64,000 nt of DNA, from positions 346,365 through 410,364 of the forward strand of contig JAJEKB010020350.1 of the NCBI GenBank assembly GCA_022393335.1, written 5' to 3'. This stretch comes from Macrotrachela quadricornifera (lineage: Eukaryota > Rotifera > Eurotatoria > Philodinida > Philodinidae). The notes beneath the pieces were generated by a model. It was not told the origin of the DNA and made no database searches. It saw only the letters and a list, made by a program, of their open reading frames with translations. Shown here piece after piece: positions 47,267-60,056 of the stretch. The translations under genes were made by a program, and so were the position numbers. Each line of letters begins with the position of its first letter. The first letter of the stretch is position 1.

Positions 47267-48528
47267 TTAAATATAATACGGTGCTTGTGCATATTCATTA
47301 TAAAACATTGTATTTTGACAAACACAAATAGCAAGAAAAATACCAATTAACTAAAATATTATAAAATTAAAATTAATTAGAAAAAAAAACAATTTTTATT
47401 TCTTACTGATAAAACACATAAACCAAGTTCAAATAAAAGAAAAAATTTTCCCCAAAAAAATATTATACGTTTTAATAAAGAAAAACATCCTGGTGTACCA
47501 GTTAAACCAACTTGATGTACAGTACAATATGATTCCGATGTCATAGAACAACAAGATAATGGTAAATGAGATTCACTATAATCATAAGCTGAATCAATTC
47601 CACAACAATGATACTAGAAAATAAATAAAGTATTAGTTATTATAACCTTGAGAAAAAAAATTTTTTTTTTTGATTGACTCTTTTCTTTATATTTCTATGA
47701 TGAATGCTCAAGGTTTTCTATATAGAAACGAAAGACAAAAGAAGGTTGCATCATGACTATCATTAAATGTTCTGCCTTGTCGATATTGTTATGAAAAGAA
47801 GAAAAAGAAGATAAATGGAATTTTGTTTCTGTTAATATTCTAGACAACAATAATAAAACTTATAATGATTTTAATTGCACTTCGATTATATAAACATTGT
47901 TATCTTAACATCATGAACTTTAAAATAAAAGTATATCAATTATTTACATCATTAATTTTTACCTTATTTTGAATATAATCTATTGCTTTTTCATATGAAG
48001 TTGGATACATATGATTATATGTTTTCATTTGTGATACAAAACGTTGTTTGACAAGTGTTTGTCCTTGTTCTCGATACATTGCAATTAATATAAATAAAGC
48101 TAATTCAACAAGAAGTATACATGTTACCAAAACAATATACTAGAATATATTAATTTTCTTTGTTTTATTTTAAAATGATATAATAACTTACAAGTATAAG
48201 ACAAGTATGTGATTCACGTTTTGCACCACAATATCCAAATAATCCAATAAGAAAAATAATAATACCAAATATTATAAGAATACAAGCTAAGATTTCAATT
48301 GATGATAATGGTAAATTTTTTAAATTAAATAAATGAATTATTTGTTGAACTTCTGTGCGTGTTAATAAATAAATACCAAGAACAATTAATGCAATACCAC
48401 TTAACTAAATCATATAGAAAATATTTTTTCTTTAATTTAATAATTAATTTTTTATAACATACCCAAAAAAAGAGGCTTAAAGCCAATAAAAAGTATTTAG
48501 CACAAGGATAACAAGTAGCAATACCCAT
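47267..48528 (-). CDS. TSPAN: Tetraspanin
   Basis: Exons on the minus strand: 48528-48463, 48404-48192, 48139-47963, 47613-47407, 47350-47267, all phase 0; 248 aa. Tetraspanins are four-pass membrane organisers that gather partner receptors and integrins into microdomains. TM1 spans about 13-35, a small loop precedes TM2 at about 60-80, and TM3 follows at about 94-114. The large extracellular loop holds the hallmark YHCCG, then PLSCC, SYC and PGC: six cysteines able to form three disulfides. TM4 is split by the last intron. Juxtamembrane cysteines (ATCYPC, CVC) may be palmitoylated. The C-terminus ends in APYYI, a possible sorting or PDZ-type tail. The subfamily cannot be assigned from the sequence alone. 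Confidence 0.9.
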
Positions 48529-51500
48529 AATTACCTTATTATCATCATTATTAGTTTAATTTTTATACTATAGAAATAAACCAAACCAAAACAAAAAAAA
48601 AGAGTTTAGTATATTTCGTTATTGTCAGATGAATTTGAATTCTATTATAGAACTATGCTTGTGGTTATTGATAGAATGAATGAATATTTACGAGAGAAAA
48701 AGAGAAGAGTAATTTGAGTAGTGACATTAATAGAGAACGAATGAAACAAAGAAGAAGAAGAAGAAGAAGAAAAAAAAACCACAAGAAAAGAACGAGAAAG
48801 AAAAGAAGAATAAATCAATATTGCTTGTTACTATTACTGATGAACAACAGAACACTACAATGTATCTTTCTTATTTATGAGATAATAGTTAATGTGATAA
48901 GAACTATATATATACAATAACAAAATATACATTTTCTTCTCTAGACAAAAGAAAAGAAAACGAGTCGATGAAATGGTGCATATACTAATGTGTTATATAT
49001 TTATATGAAACCTTTAGAATTTATAAATGTTGATACAAGACATAAAAAACTTTGTTCCAATGATAATTATCGTTTATAAAAGATTTTATCGATTTGTTTA
49101 TTTATAAATAAAAAAAAAAGAAAAGACAATTTGAATATTAAAATATAAATCTTCTAGTGCATTTGAATGAATGATGTCATAAAAAAAAAAGAAGCCGATA
49201 TATATATATATATTCAAATTCATGTTAGAACTCTCGAATATCATTCATCGGTTAGATTTATTGTATTAATCTATTTGAGTATTTAATTTATGCATTGGTT
49301 TCAAATGATAAAATGAAAAGAGAACAAAATAATTGTTATGTCATATCAATTGTATATTATCTCAACCATTTATTTTCATCTTATATTACTCAATATTGTT
49401 AACATAATCTTTTAAATGAAGAAAATTAAATTCCAATTGAAAGCTTTTCTTTTAAATTAATATTCCTAAGCATTTATATATATATATATACAATTACCTT
49501 GATTCATATATACATAATAATATAGTCTATAATCGAGATGTCTAATGATTGAATACTAAAATACATTTATATAATGATTACCTTTATGATTGATGATGCA
49601 AAGAAAAATATTTGATGTTTTTTAGTTTATTGAATATGTATAGTTATATACACAATCAAGGATAAAATATGAATGCACCTATTTAATCCTTTCTTGCCTT
49701 TGACTAAACTTGACGGTTTCGAAGGGTAATTCATTTAATAACATCAACCTTGTGTCCTTTAGTTTATACGGGAAAGATTTTAACCAAATCTAATAAATAC
49801 CCCTTTCTTATGAATTATAATATGTGCCATAACATTATGTTAAATCTTTTTGCTAAATGTCTTATAGTTCAAGAGAATCAAATTTTTGTAAAATAGTCTC
49901 TATAGGGACCAAAAGGCAAGAAAAGTTAGTGATTTTTTTTTATTTCGAAATGATTCGTTCAACTACCTGTGACAAATACAATTCGACAAGTACTAAAAAA
50001 ACAACAAAATATGCATGAAGTCAAGATCATACAATAGAAAATAAATAAATAAAATTTTTTAAACAATATATAAAGAATATTCTTGTATTCATAATGCATT
50101 TAATAAGACATTCTTGATAAGTATTCTGATATAATAAGTTTATGTTGACCAGACGAGATCAATTTTGTTTGATGAATACATTAGTTTTTTTTTTATAGAT
50201 AAGTATATTATCTGATACAAATGGATTATTCCATAGTCATAAACATTAAATCCCCGACATCTATTTCGTAATAATATAAATTTCATGATAAAAAGCTGTT
50301 CTTTATTATTCTATATTTAATAATAATTAATTGAAATGATAGAAAATATTTCAAAAGTTATGATTACCTTAGAAATACATAGGATTCTATTAGAGATTAA
50401 GTTTAATCTAAATGGCATATTTCTTTTTTCTATTTGCAAAAGAAGTCTAGTAAGTTTTTAATCTTAAAGATCAAGTTCAATATTACTGGTACAAAAGTAT
50501 CATTATTAATTACAATAGAAAGATTAAGCCTTTTCTTTTCTCGGTATGAACCCAAAGGTCTATTATTATTATGATTTTCTGAATATTTCAATCTTTAATC
50601 ATATCTTTGAAAAGAAGAGAAAATTTATAAAATGATCTAATATATTTCTTTCAATAATTAGTAAAAATCATGAAGAGAGAAAACATTATTTTAATTATCA
50701 AATTGTAGTATTTCATAATCTTTTTTCCAAACATTTCTATACGGTACAAACAGTTTCTTAATCATATGCACCATTTATTTCTAGATATTAAATAAATTAC
50801 TATATAAATAAAGTAATTAGCAAATAGTATATGCATATCTACAGTAAAAAAAACCGCATGACTATTTTTTTATTTCTAAAAATATTAACATTGACGTCAT
50901 TGTGAATTCTATTAAGAAAGTTAACTAAACTTTTAATGACACTTGGATATATATGATATTTAAAAAAAAATTCTTTTTTTTTGTACATTAAACTTTATTT
51001 ATTGTAAACGAAATGATAAAATATTATAATTATTCAATTTTTAAGAAGTAATAATAAATTTGTTCTAAAAAAATTCTATCAAATAAATATTTGTAAAGCA
51101 ATAATTTAAGTACTCCCATCCTTATAAGGTCATAAAGTCAAATATTTATCAAGAAAAATCTAATCTTTGTAATGTACCAAGAAGTATGACCTTTACTATT
51201 CGATATGAATAATAATTTATTAATTCTCCTCTTTCAGATTATGCTTGATTTATAGTATAGAGTTATATGTATTTGTAAAGATGATCATAACTTTTGAAAT
51301 ATCTTGTGATATGATACATCACTATTAGAAATTATTAAAAAAATCAAGTAAGAATATGATATAGTTATCAATATAAAAAAGAAAGAAAGTCGATTATTGA
51401 AATTTGACTAAATGGTAGAAGAATATCTATAGTTTCATCTTTAATATTATCTAATTAAATAGATTTTTTAATAATAAAAATTAATCATCGATTCTTCTAG

Positions 51501-52471
51501 CATGTTTTAAGGCAATTAAAATTATTAATTGTAAAAATAAACCAAGCAGTTTGAATACAGAAAAAGTTTCCTATTTACAAAAAAAAAAATAAAATAACTG
51601 TTTTGTTTTTTTTTTCTTCTAATTATTTGAAATATATTATTGAACTAACGTCATGAGATTTTAGAATCAAATTCTATGATTGTTCTTGTTATTAAATGTC
51701 GAGAAGATAAAATAGTAAGAGCGGAAATTGTCATCTAGGCTTTTCTTTTTTGGCGCTCTCTCTCTCTCTTTTATTTTTCTATCAAAATAAATCTCTGAAT
51801 ATGATCGATGAGAGTATAAAAATGCATATTCTCTTGAATATTTTTGTAAATTTATTATTCATATCTTTTATATGATTATTAAGAAGAGTGTTGACGAAAA
51901 AAATTCTTTTATAAGAACAGTTTTTCTCTTATTTTTTCTTTACATATAAATGCACACAATTCTCGAAGGGAATATAGAACAAATGACGTAGGTTGATGCC
52001 TCATACTGAGTTTATATTATATTTATATATATACATATAAATGTTAATATTTTAACTTTATTTTTTGATTGACAAATTTTACGAAAGAATTTCTTTTTTT
52101 TTCTATATGTCAAAGAAAAATATCCTAATTTCTTTTCTCTTTTTTTTTTTGTTATATTATCTATTAATTAACTATCTTTGACAGTATTAGAAAAGACATA
52201 AAAGAAGAGATTATTGAATCGAAGAATATTCTATGTCATATTAATAAGTTTCAAGACTTTCTTTTTTGTTTTGTGTCTGGATTCTGTCATATACAGACAT
52301 ACAATACCAACAACGCACTTTCAACATTTTATAAAAAAACATCTAACAAGTATAGTATTCTTTATTAGTTAGAAATATAATATAAAATTCTATCGTTTAC
52401 AGTAAGATATATATTTTTTATTTTAGCATTTTAAATTTATCTATCTTAATTAATTAAATATATATTTCATA
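48529..52471. other. 3.9-kb gene-poor region
   Basis: AT-rich, with a GAA/AGA tract at 48751-48770 just upstream of the tetraspanin on its promoter side and a CT run at 51755-51769. Divergent promoters of the tetraspanin and the small secreted protein must lie here. No further gene or RNA was recognised. Confidence 0.5.
48751..48770 (+). repeat. GAA microsatellite
   Basis: Run of GAA units about 220 bp upstream of the tetraspanin start. The 68-codon frame over it is low-complexity Arg/Lys and not called as a gene. Confidence 0.8.
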
Positions 52472-52768
52472 ATGGTGTCAATGTTTACCTTCAGTTTTGT
52501 TGGTTTTTTATTATTCTTTATGATTGTTATTCAAACAAAACCATTTGTTGAATCATCAAATATTGTTAATGACAATAAAATATCCAAAACTAATCAACAA
52601 CTTTATGAAATTTATAAAATAATGCGTACTGATCCACGTTTTGCTACTGTATCCAATAAAGATCTTGTCTTATATATTTATAAAAATTTTTCTCCTGGAA
52701 ATAATTATGATATTGATTTAATTAAACAAAAATTTTCAAAACAACAACAACAACAACAACAACAATAA
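52472..52768 (+). CDS. Small secreted protein with C-terminal poly-Gln, unknown function
   Basis: A single-exon frame of 98 codons. Residues 1-25 form a clear signal peptide (hydrophobic core FSFVGFLLFFMIVIQ). The mature part of about 70 residues has no cysteine and is polar, with NQQLYEIYKIMRTDP and SNKDLVLYIYKNF as amphipathic stretches. It ends in eight or more Gln encoded by CAA repeats directly before the TAA. No family is recognised. It has no dibasic processing sites typical of neuropeptide precursors. Isolation in a gene desert and small size leave some doubt, but signal peptide, initiation context and protein-like composition support a real gene. Confidence 0.55.
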   Translation: MVSMFTFSFVGFLLFFMIVIQTKPFVESSNIVNDNKISKTNQQLYEIYKIMRTDPRFATVSNKDLVLYIYKNFSPGNNYDIDLIKQKFSKQQQQQQQQ

Positions 52769-55700
52769 TAAAAAGGAAATTAAATATTAACTTTATGATT
52801 ATTTATATACATTTTGATTTAAACAAATACTTAATATATAATAAAAACAATATTTCAATATTTTTTGATGAAATATTTTCTTACAAATAAAAAACAAAAA
52901 GAAAGGAAATGACAAACTGACGCGAGCATATCTATCTTAGAAAAAAATAAAACTTAATTAAATATATATTAATATACTTGTCATATATGAGATTATTTTA
53001 TTAGATAAAATTGAATTTGAGTTGAAAGATTGTTAATTGAATATTACTTGTCTATATACTATTTATCTATTTTAAATATATTATATCCAAGAAGAAAAAA
53101 TTTAATTCGATGTTTAATTATTTTTTTCGATCTATACACTCCTTATTTTTTAATTAAATAGAATAAGAGAAGAAAAAAAACCTGTTTGTTATCGACTTTC
53201 TAGTCTCTAATGAATAGAATAACTGCATGGATGGTAATAAAAAGAAATGAACTGCCTATAGAAACTAATAATTCTATAAACAAGACATAAAGTAGATGAA
53301 TTGAATTTAGACAGTTTCAAGAATAGTAGAAAAAAATTTTAGTATATACTTATGATAATCTAAATATTCAAGATAGTTGCCATGAGTATTTATACAAAGT
53401 TTAATTCTTTCGAACAACTATTTAATCATATTGGAAACTTTATGTTCAAATCATAGTTTATTTATTTAATTAGTCAAATGACGTTCAATATAATGGATAT
53501 GACATTATATTGATACCTTTTTCTATTAAATAATTAATAATGTTGCATGAATATGAAATTAACGATGATCATCAAGCAGTTTTCTACTTTTTTTTCTATA
53601 TTTCTTTAATAGAAGACTGTAGACAAATTTTGATATAATAGATCTAATCTGTTTCAAAATTATTCTGAAGAACAAGAGTCGTTAGCATTGATTGGATATG
53701 AACTATTAGAACGTATTGATAAAATATAAAGAAGTATTTTAGTTCTTGCTTGAATCGCATATGATGTATTGGACATAATAAAATTCTAAACATAGCGCTT
53801 TGCCTTTATTTGAGAAAAAAGTGAATGCCCAATTTCAAATGTTTTCATTATGAAAAATCTGATTTTTCTCGTTGTTTTTTTTTTGCATAGTAAGCTCCAA
53901 TAATGATGTTTAGTGGCACTGATTAAGGCAAATTAAGCATAATGGTTTCTTGCATTGTATATATTCTGTTAAGATTTGCGCGCATTTTTCTCTTACATAA
54001 GAAGCATTATACAATTTCCTTATCTTATGATAACATTCATAACATCTTCTCCTACTTACAATTCCATTTTCTTTCCTTGGAATTTCTGTTAATTAATGAG
54101 CTTTAGTGGCATTTTTATTAGTAGAAATTTCATTCGTTCATAGTCGAGCTAGATATCATAAAAAGACATTGAAAATATGTTTAAAACTTATATTTATGGT
54201 ATAGAAATGTAATACACATAAAAAATAATCTATTTTAAAATTAAGAAGAAAATAAAAAGTGAACGTAGAATAAAGACTAGTTTTTTCTCATGAAGACAGT
54301 TAACGTGATAAGTATGAATTAAGTACGTTCTGTTTTGTAAAATAATATCGATTCATGATTTTTTTGCAACATAACTTTTACTTTCAAAAATATTTTACAG
54401 AGCGATTAAAAATTACAGAAATTTACACATGTTTTTTGAGAAAATTAATAGAATGAATTTGATTAAGATTGTTGACGATTTCTATTGTAATTGTTTGATC
54501 TTGAATAACTTAATACATTACAGTCAATATATTCATACGTGATGCCTAAAATGATACCATCTGGACCAAAAAAATGATTGACAGCAATTGGCACCTTGCA
54601 TTCTGTAGGTAAGTTATCAGATGGAGAGGTGTTCGATTTAAACGTAGACTTCAATGACATTGTTTTGTAGTTTTTAAATTTAAAAAAGAAAAATAAAAAT
54701 AAATTTCATATCAAAATAGGTAGCTTCAGTCTTAACAATGACTTTATTTGGATTGAATGGTAGAAATAAATACCTGTTTTTTCTTTTCAAGAATAAAAAA
54801 TTGTTTGTATTCTTTTCTTCGTCTGTTGTGGACAAAATTTAAAATTGCGTATATTTATATCAGAAATCAAGACTAATCATGCAAGTAGGAAGTGACGTTG
54901 TACATCATATTGCGAAATCTAACAATAAGGTAAAAAAACATGTGTGTTATGACACTTTATGTTCTATTTTCGTTCGTATTTTTTTGTCACAATGTAAACA
55001 GAAATAAGTTAAGGGGTATATAAAAAAAGGAATTCTTCACTATAGATTATATCGTTCATTTTATATTAACTATGTCTCTCTTATTAGTATTTGTAATTAC
55101 AAGACTGAGAATAAATTTTATTCTATATTGTTCTAGAAAATTTACAACAAGGATACAATAAATTATCAAATCGAAAAGTTTAAAAATTAGTTATTTACAA
55201 CGTCCATTATGATAATAATCAAAGTAACTTTTATTTTTAATACCTAATGAAAAACATAATAACTATGATGACAGAATACTTATTTATTAGTACTATGTAG
55301 TTTTTTATTCATTTGATAATGATATTTATTCTGTGTACGAATAATCAATAGTGATTTTTAAATACAAGACTGAACGTAAGTATTTTCATATGAGATCTAG
55401 TTAGTCTATCGCTAATAAGATCCTTTATTACTACTTTCTATATATAATCATGAGTAACTAATTTGATAAGTCGTATGACTAAAATAAAGAAAAATTTCTA
55501 AAGGATTCCTCCTTCTTTCTTTTTACTTATGATGTCTAGAAGTTAAATATGGTTTAACCAATTAGATTGATATTTTTATCGCAGATAGAACACTCAGTAT
55601 AACGAGGTATGTATTCAAAATAAAATTTCATCATTCATTCTGAAAAATTCTGATTATTATTCCATCAATCGTTTTCTTTATGAGACATATATAAAGATTC

Positions 55701-58700
55701 TAAGCCTGAAATCGGATCTTAACTAACAGAAATCTCTAAATCTTTTTAGAACATTCAAAAACAAAAATGATCAATTTCATCTTGGAATCATGTTTCAAAG
55801 TATTTATGGTATAAATATTCGTTCGATCTGATAAAGTTTGACGTTTTACAAGAAAAACTATTTTTGAGAAAATTTCAAAACACATCTTAATCGAACTTTC
55901 AATAGTAGATTGCTTAATGTAACAATGTGCAAAAGACTCTTTGTTTGTGTATGAAATAGTCAAATTTTAATAAATCTTTGAACAGTAAAGTTTAATTTTT
56001 CGATTAAAAAGACGAAATTTTCTTAACAGATTACGATTTTTGATATTCTTTCTTGATATGGTCTTTTAAAATATACAGAGTGATCAAACTTTGTTCATAT
56101 TCTTGATTATTATACCAATTTGTTTTTTCAATGATGATTTATTTGTCGTGAAATCATTTATTATGCCAGTCAATCGTGATACAACGTCAAATATACCTCT
56201 TGCTTATTGTGTTACAAGTATTATTTTAATTGAAGCATTGTATGATTGATAATGAAAGATAAACTGAACTGACTTTACTCACACTAAATATTAATATCTT
56301 TCAATATTCACGGTAAGAATGTGCAAAAGAACATCTATTAAGTAGAAACACATTTTTAGTATTTCAATATTTACATACACTTATTCATGCTTTATAACGT
56401 GGTGATGATGATTAATATTTTAAAAATAGTGTACGACTTGAAAACGTTTTGATGCAAACATAGCTCTTCAAGATTTTATTGGAATATATTTCACATCATT
56501 GAGTAGTATTATATATCTCTAAATCAATGAATGGAATAATCAACTTGTTTTTGATTAGTTTCTATCAGAAATAATTGTATAATATGGGATAGTTTTAGAC
56601 AATAGTAAATAAAATATTTCCTCATTTAAATAGTTTTACTACTTGTGATTGTGTTGCTATTTTGAATATTTTAAATATACGTGATTACACATCAAAAGTA
56701 GACGACATAATTATTATGATTTTATATACTGTCGTTGACCTTGAATATACTATATTCAGTTTCTTTCATCTATTTGCTACAGTTATTAGTAAAAAAAAAG
56801 AAATAGTTCAAGCTGATATTGATCTAGCACTGAATTTGTTTTGTAATTCAGTTGCGTCAAACGCCCCAAAAACAAAATTATGTATATGTCACTAAGATTT
56901 ATACTAATATAATAGAAGCGAGACAATTATTATATGTAAGTACACAAGAAAATATTGTCTTACAAAAGAAAAATTGTAAAACATTATCAATAAATATACA
57001 TTAATTAATGTATAAGAAAATTTTATTGCTTGAATTAGAAGAGAATATAATAATAACATCATGATATTACCGTTAATTTTGAAATAATATTACATTCACT
57101 TCTTGATAAAAGCTAATTTGCCATGTGAATAGTGCAATCTTTCAAATCTATATTAAAGTAATAAATATTGGAGAGATGATTAGTACTGATGTTGTTATAG
57201 CTTAAAACTACACTTCTGAATATGACCAATGGTGAAATTGTGCTTTTAAAACAATTATTCGATCTTGAACTTGTTCATTTGGTAATAAATGAGATGAAAA
57301 GAATGTCTTTTTCTTTTACTGTTAGAACAGTCTTAAACGTTGTATAAGATGTAACTAAAGGGGTTTTATTTCGGCTTGAATTATATACAATTAGACAACA
57401 TGAATGTTTGCAATTAAGCTGAACAGAAATAATCTGAGAAAAAGATTTTTTTTATGCTTTGTATATTTTACCGCTTACATAACTAAAGTATATTATCGAC
57501 TAGAATCTAAAAAATAGTTTCAATTGACTATAAACAAATAAAGATAATCGATTATTGGTCGTTTCTTCTTCTGATTAGATAAACATTAATGTTACTTTAG
57601 TATATTATGTTACAAAGATTCGATAATACAGCCACATGTTATCAATGCTTCTTTGCGTTGGAATAGACCGACGGAGTGACAACGTATTCGTTTCTCAAGA
57701 GTTATCATCATGTTTGTATAATTCTGTTCTGTTCTATACATCTCAAAGTATTTGCTCATCGATGTTCTATGAATTCTATTCTCATACTAAGGTGGTTCGA
57801 CTCCATAAACCATCGCTCATGAAATCTTTGCTAATTGTTTTATGTGTTTTGTGTTTATACTTTGCTTTAATGCGTTCTCTCGTTATAAATTATTTGTAGT
57901 CGGCATTATACCCTTTAGGTCCTATCATGGGTACAAGGTGAAATAAACCAAAAATAAGTAATGCTTGTATATTTCTTAAAATTTGGTATTACGATGCATA
58001 TTTATGAATATGTACTTTTCTGTATAAAACAAGTAGATAGTTTACAAATAAGTCGTATGCCATTCTTTCATAATCGGAACAGATGTATAATAACAAATAT
58101 CAATTTCAATTATTAATTCCTCGTTCAATGTTAAAATGAACAATTAAATTCGTGTTAAAGTGATTAATATGTTCCTCAAAAATCCTTTGTATTCTATTGA
58201 AACGAAGTTAAAGCACTTCTTAGATCAATCATCAATGATATTTTTTCAATAAACATTAGATAATTGGTTCTCAAACTCTCCTTTACGAACAAATTCAACT
58301 ATTTTATTTTCTATGATGTTTTCTTTCATTGTAAGATGTTACGATTGATGATATTTTGAATCAAATAATGTTGTATTACAAAATAGATATCTTTTTACCA
58401 TACCATTTTTGTAACCATAATTCCAGACAACAGTCTAAGGTGACTGAATGACAGTGCCATCTGACTTTTGAGTCAGATTCTAGAGTTTTTGAAGACTGCC
58501 AAAGCATTACTTCTATATATACTTTATGATCTGTCAAATGATCTTCATGGCATACTAATAATTGATTACTCAAATGCAAATAGTTGTCAATGGGTACATC
58601 TGTTTATTAAATTTTATTTTTTCTTGTTCTAGAACGCAATAGAGATTGAAAACTTAGAGTTAGACACAAGTTACTGTAATCATGCATATTGAATCATATG

Positions 58701-58779
58701 AAAGCATTAGCATACAAACTCCTCATTGAATAAAAATATAAGCATTAGCACACACACACAATTAAAAATATAATGTTCT
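52769..58779. other. 6-kb gene desert
   Basis: No gene that I can support. Several short frames (54463-54660 minus; 56662-56895 plus; 57636-57899 plus; 58376-58579 minus) lack exon partners or motifs. 53690-54160 and 57600-57900 are richer in GC. A perfect 8-bp-stem hairpin (ATCTGACT-TTTG-AGTCAGAT) is at about 58459-58478. Confidence 0.5.
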
Positions 58780-60056
58780 CTAAAATAAACCCCATAAAAA
58801 TGAGCGTTTTTTACGATCACTTTGTTGATCTAAAGAGAAGAAGACTATACTATATAAAACTTTACTATTATTCAATAACTTACTTGGTTCTTGATCACTT
58901 TGAAATTGATTTTGACCACTTAATGTGTCCTCTTGAAATAAAGCACTGAGTCTTCTTTTTCGTGGTCGCAGTGCTGGCGAACTACTTCCTAATGGGCCAG
59001 AAGATACTGAACTACCTCCTTGTGATGAACGAGTTGTACTACGTGGTAACGGTGATGAGCTACCTCCTTGTGATGAACGAGTTGTACTACCTAGTAATGG
59101 TGATGAGCTACCTCCTTGTGGTGANNNNNNNNNNNNNNNNNNNNNNNNNNNNNNNNNNNNNNNNNNNNNNNNNNNNNNNNNNNNNNNNNNNNNNNNNNNN
59201 NNNNNNNNNNNNNNNNNNNNNNNNNNNNNNNNNNNNNNNNNNNNNNNNNNNNNNNNNNNNNNNNNNNNNNNNNNNNNNNNNNNNNNNNNNNNNNNNNNNN
59301 NNNNNNNNNNNNNNNNNNNNNNNNNNNNNNNNNNNNNNNNNNNNNNNNNNNNNNNNNNNNNNNNNNNNNNNNNNNNNNNNNNNNNNNNNNNNNNNNNNNN
59401 NNNNNNNNNNNNNNNNNNNNNNNNNNNNNNNNNNNNNNNNNNNNNNNNNNNNNNNNNNNNNNNNNNNNNNNNNNNNNNNNNNNNNNNNNNNNNNNNNNNN
59501 NNNNNNNNNNNNNNNNNNNNNNNNNNCTGCCTCCTTGGGATGAACGAGTTGTACTACCTGGTAATGGTGATGAACTGCCTCCTTGTGTTGAACGAGTTGT
59601 ACTTCCGGCTGCTGGTGATGAACTGCCCCCTTGTGATGAACGAGTTGTACTACCTGCTAATGGTGATGAACTGCCTCCTTGTGATGAACGCGTTGTACTT
59701 CCACCTGTTGGGGATGAACTGCCTCCTTGTGGTGAACCAGTTGTACTACCACCTGCTGGTGATGAGCTACCTCCTTGTGATGAACGAGTTGTGCTACCAC
59801 CTGCTGATGGTTGTGATGATGAAGTACTTCCCTGTACTGATCGAGTGGTACTGCCGCTTGATGGTCCTGCTGATGATGAACTACTTCCTTGCACTGGACG
59901 AGTGGTACCTGAACTGGATAATCCTGGTGACGTGCTACCACCTGTCGGTTGTTGCGAGAATACGGTTACAGTAAGAAGGACCTAATAAAAATAAATTTAT
60001 GAAATATAAAACATAAGAAGTGTTCTTACCAACGATATTAGGATAATCGATTGCAT
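58780..60056 (-). CDS. Secreted Ser/Thr-rich tandem-repeat (mucin-like) protein with basic cleavage sites
   Basis: Exons on the minus strand: 60056-60030, 59981-58884 (contains an assembly gap), 58829-58780. The signal peptide is MQSIILISLVLLTVTVFS, with the intron inside it. After about 50 irregular Ser/Gly/Thr residues the protein consists of a 16-residue repeat (STTRSSQGGSSSPLAG and variants, 48 bp each). Six or more units precede the gap and at least two follow it. High Ser/Thr/Pro content predicts dense O-glycosylation, as in mucins or matrix glue proteins. The C-terminus changes sharply: RPRKRRLSALFQEDTLSG, then after the last intron SDRKKRSFLWGLF and the stop. RKRR and RKKR are furin or prohormone-convertase-type sites. 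No known family is recognised. Codon phase across the gap cannot be trusted. Confidence 0.75.
59125..59526. other. Assembly gap (402 N) inside the 48-bp repeat array
   Basis: The run of N interrupts the repeat array. The phase of the repeat on either side requires a missing length of 31 + 48n bp (for example 367 or 415). 402 does not fit and would also break the reading frame, so the gap length is an estimate, not measured. Confidence 0.85.

Noticed and set aside
48714..48920. Arg/Lys-rich 68-codon frame
   Set aside because: Product of a GAA/AGA microsatellite in the tetraspanin promoter side.
57636..57899. 87-codon plus-strand frame with a hydrophobic C-terminus
   Set aside because: Mixed composition but no signal peptide, family motif or splice partner; a chance frame in a GC-richer patch is as likely.
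58962..59974. Long plus-strand frames over the Ser/Thr repeat array
   Set aside because: They are the opposite strand of the 48-bp repeat. The minus frame has a signal peptide, valid splice sites and proper ends.
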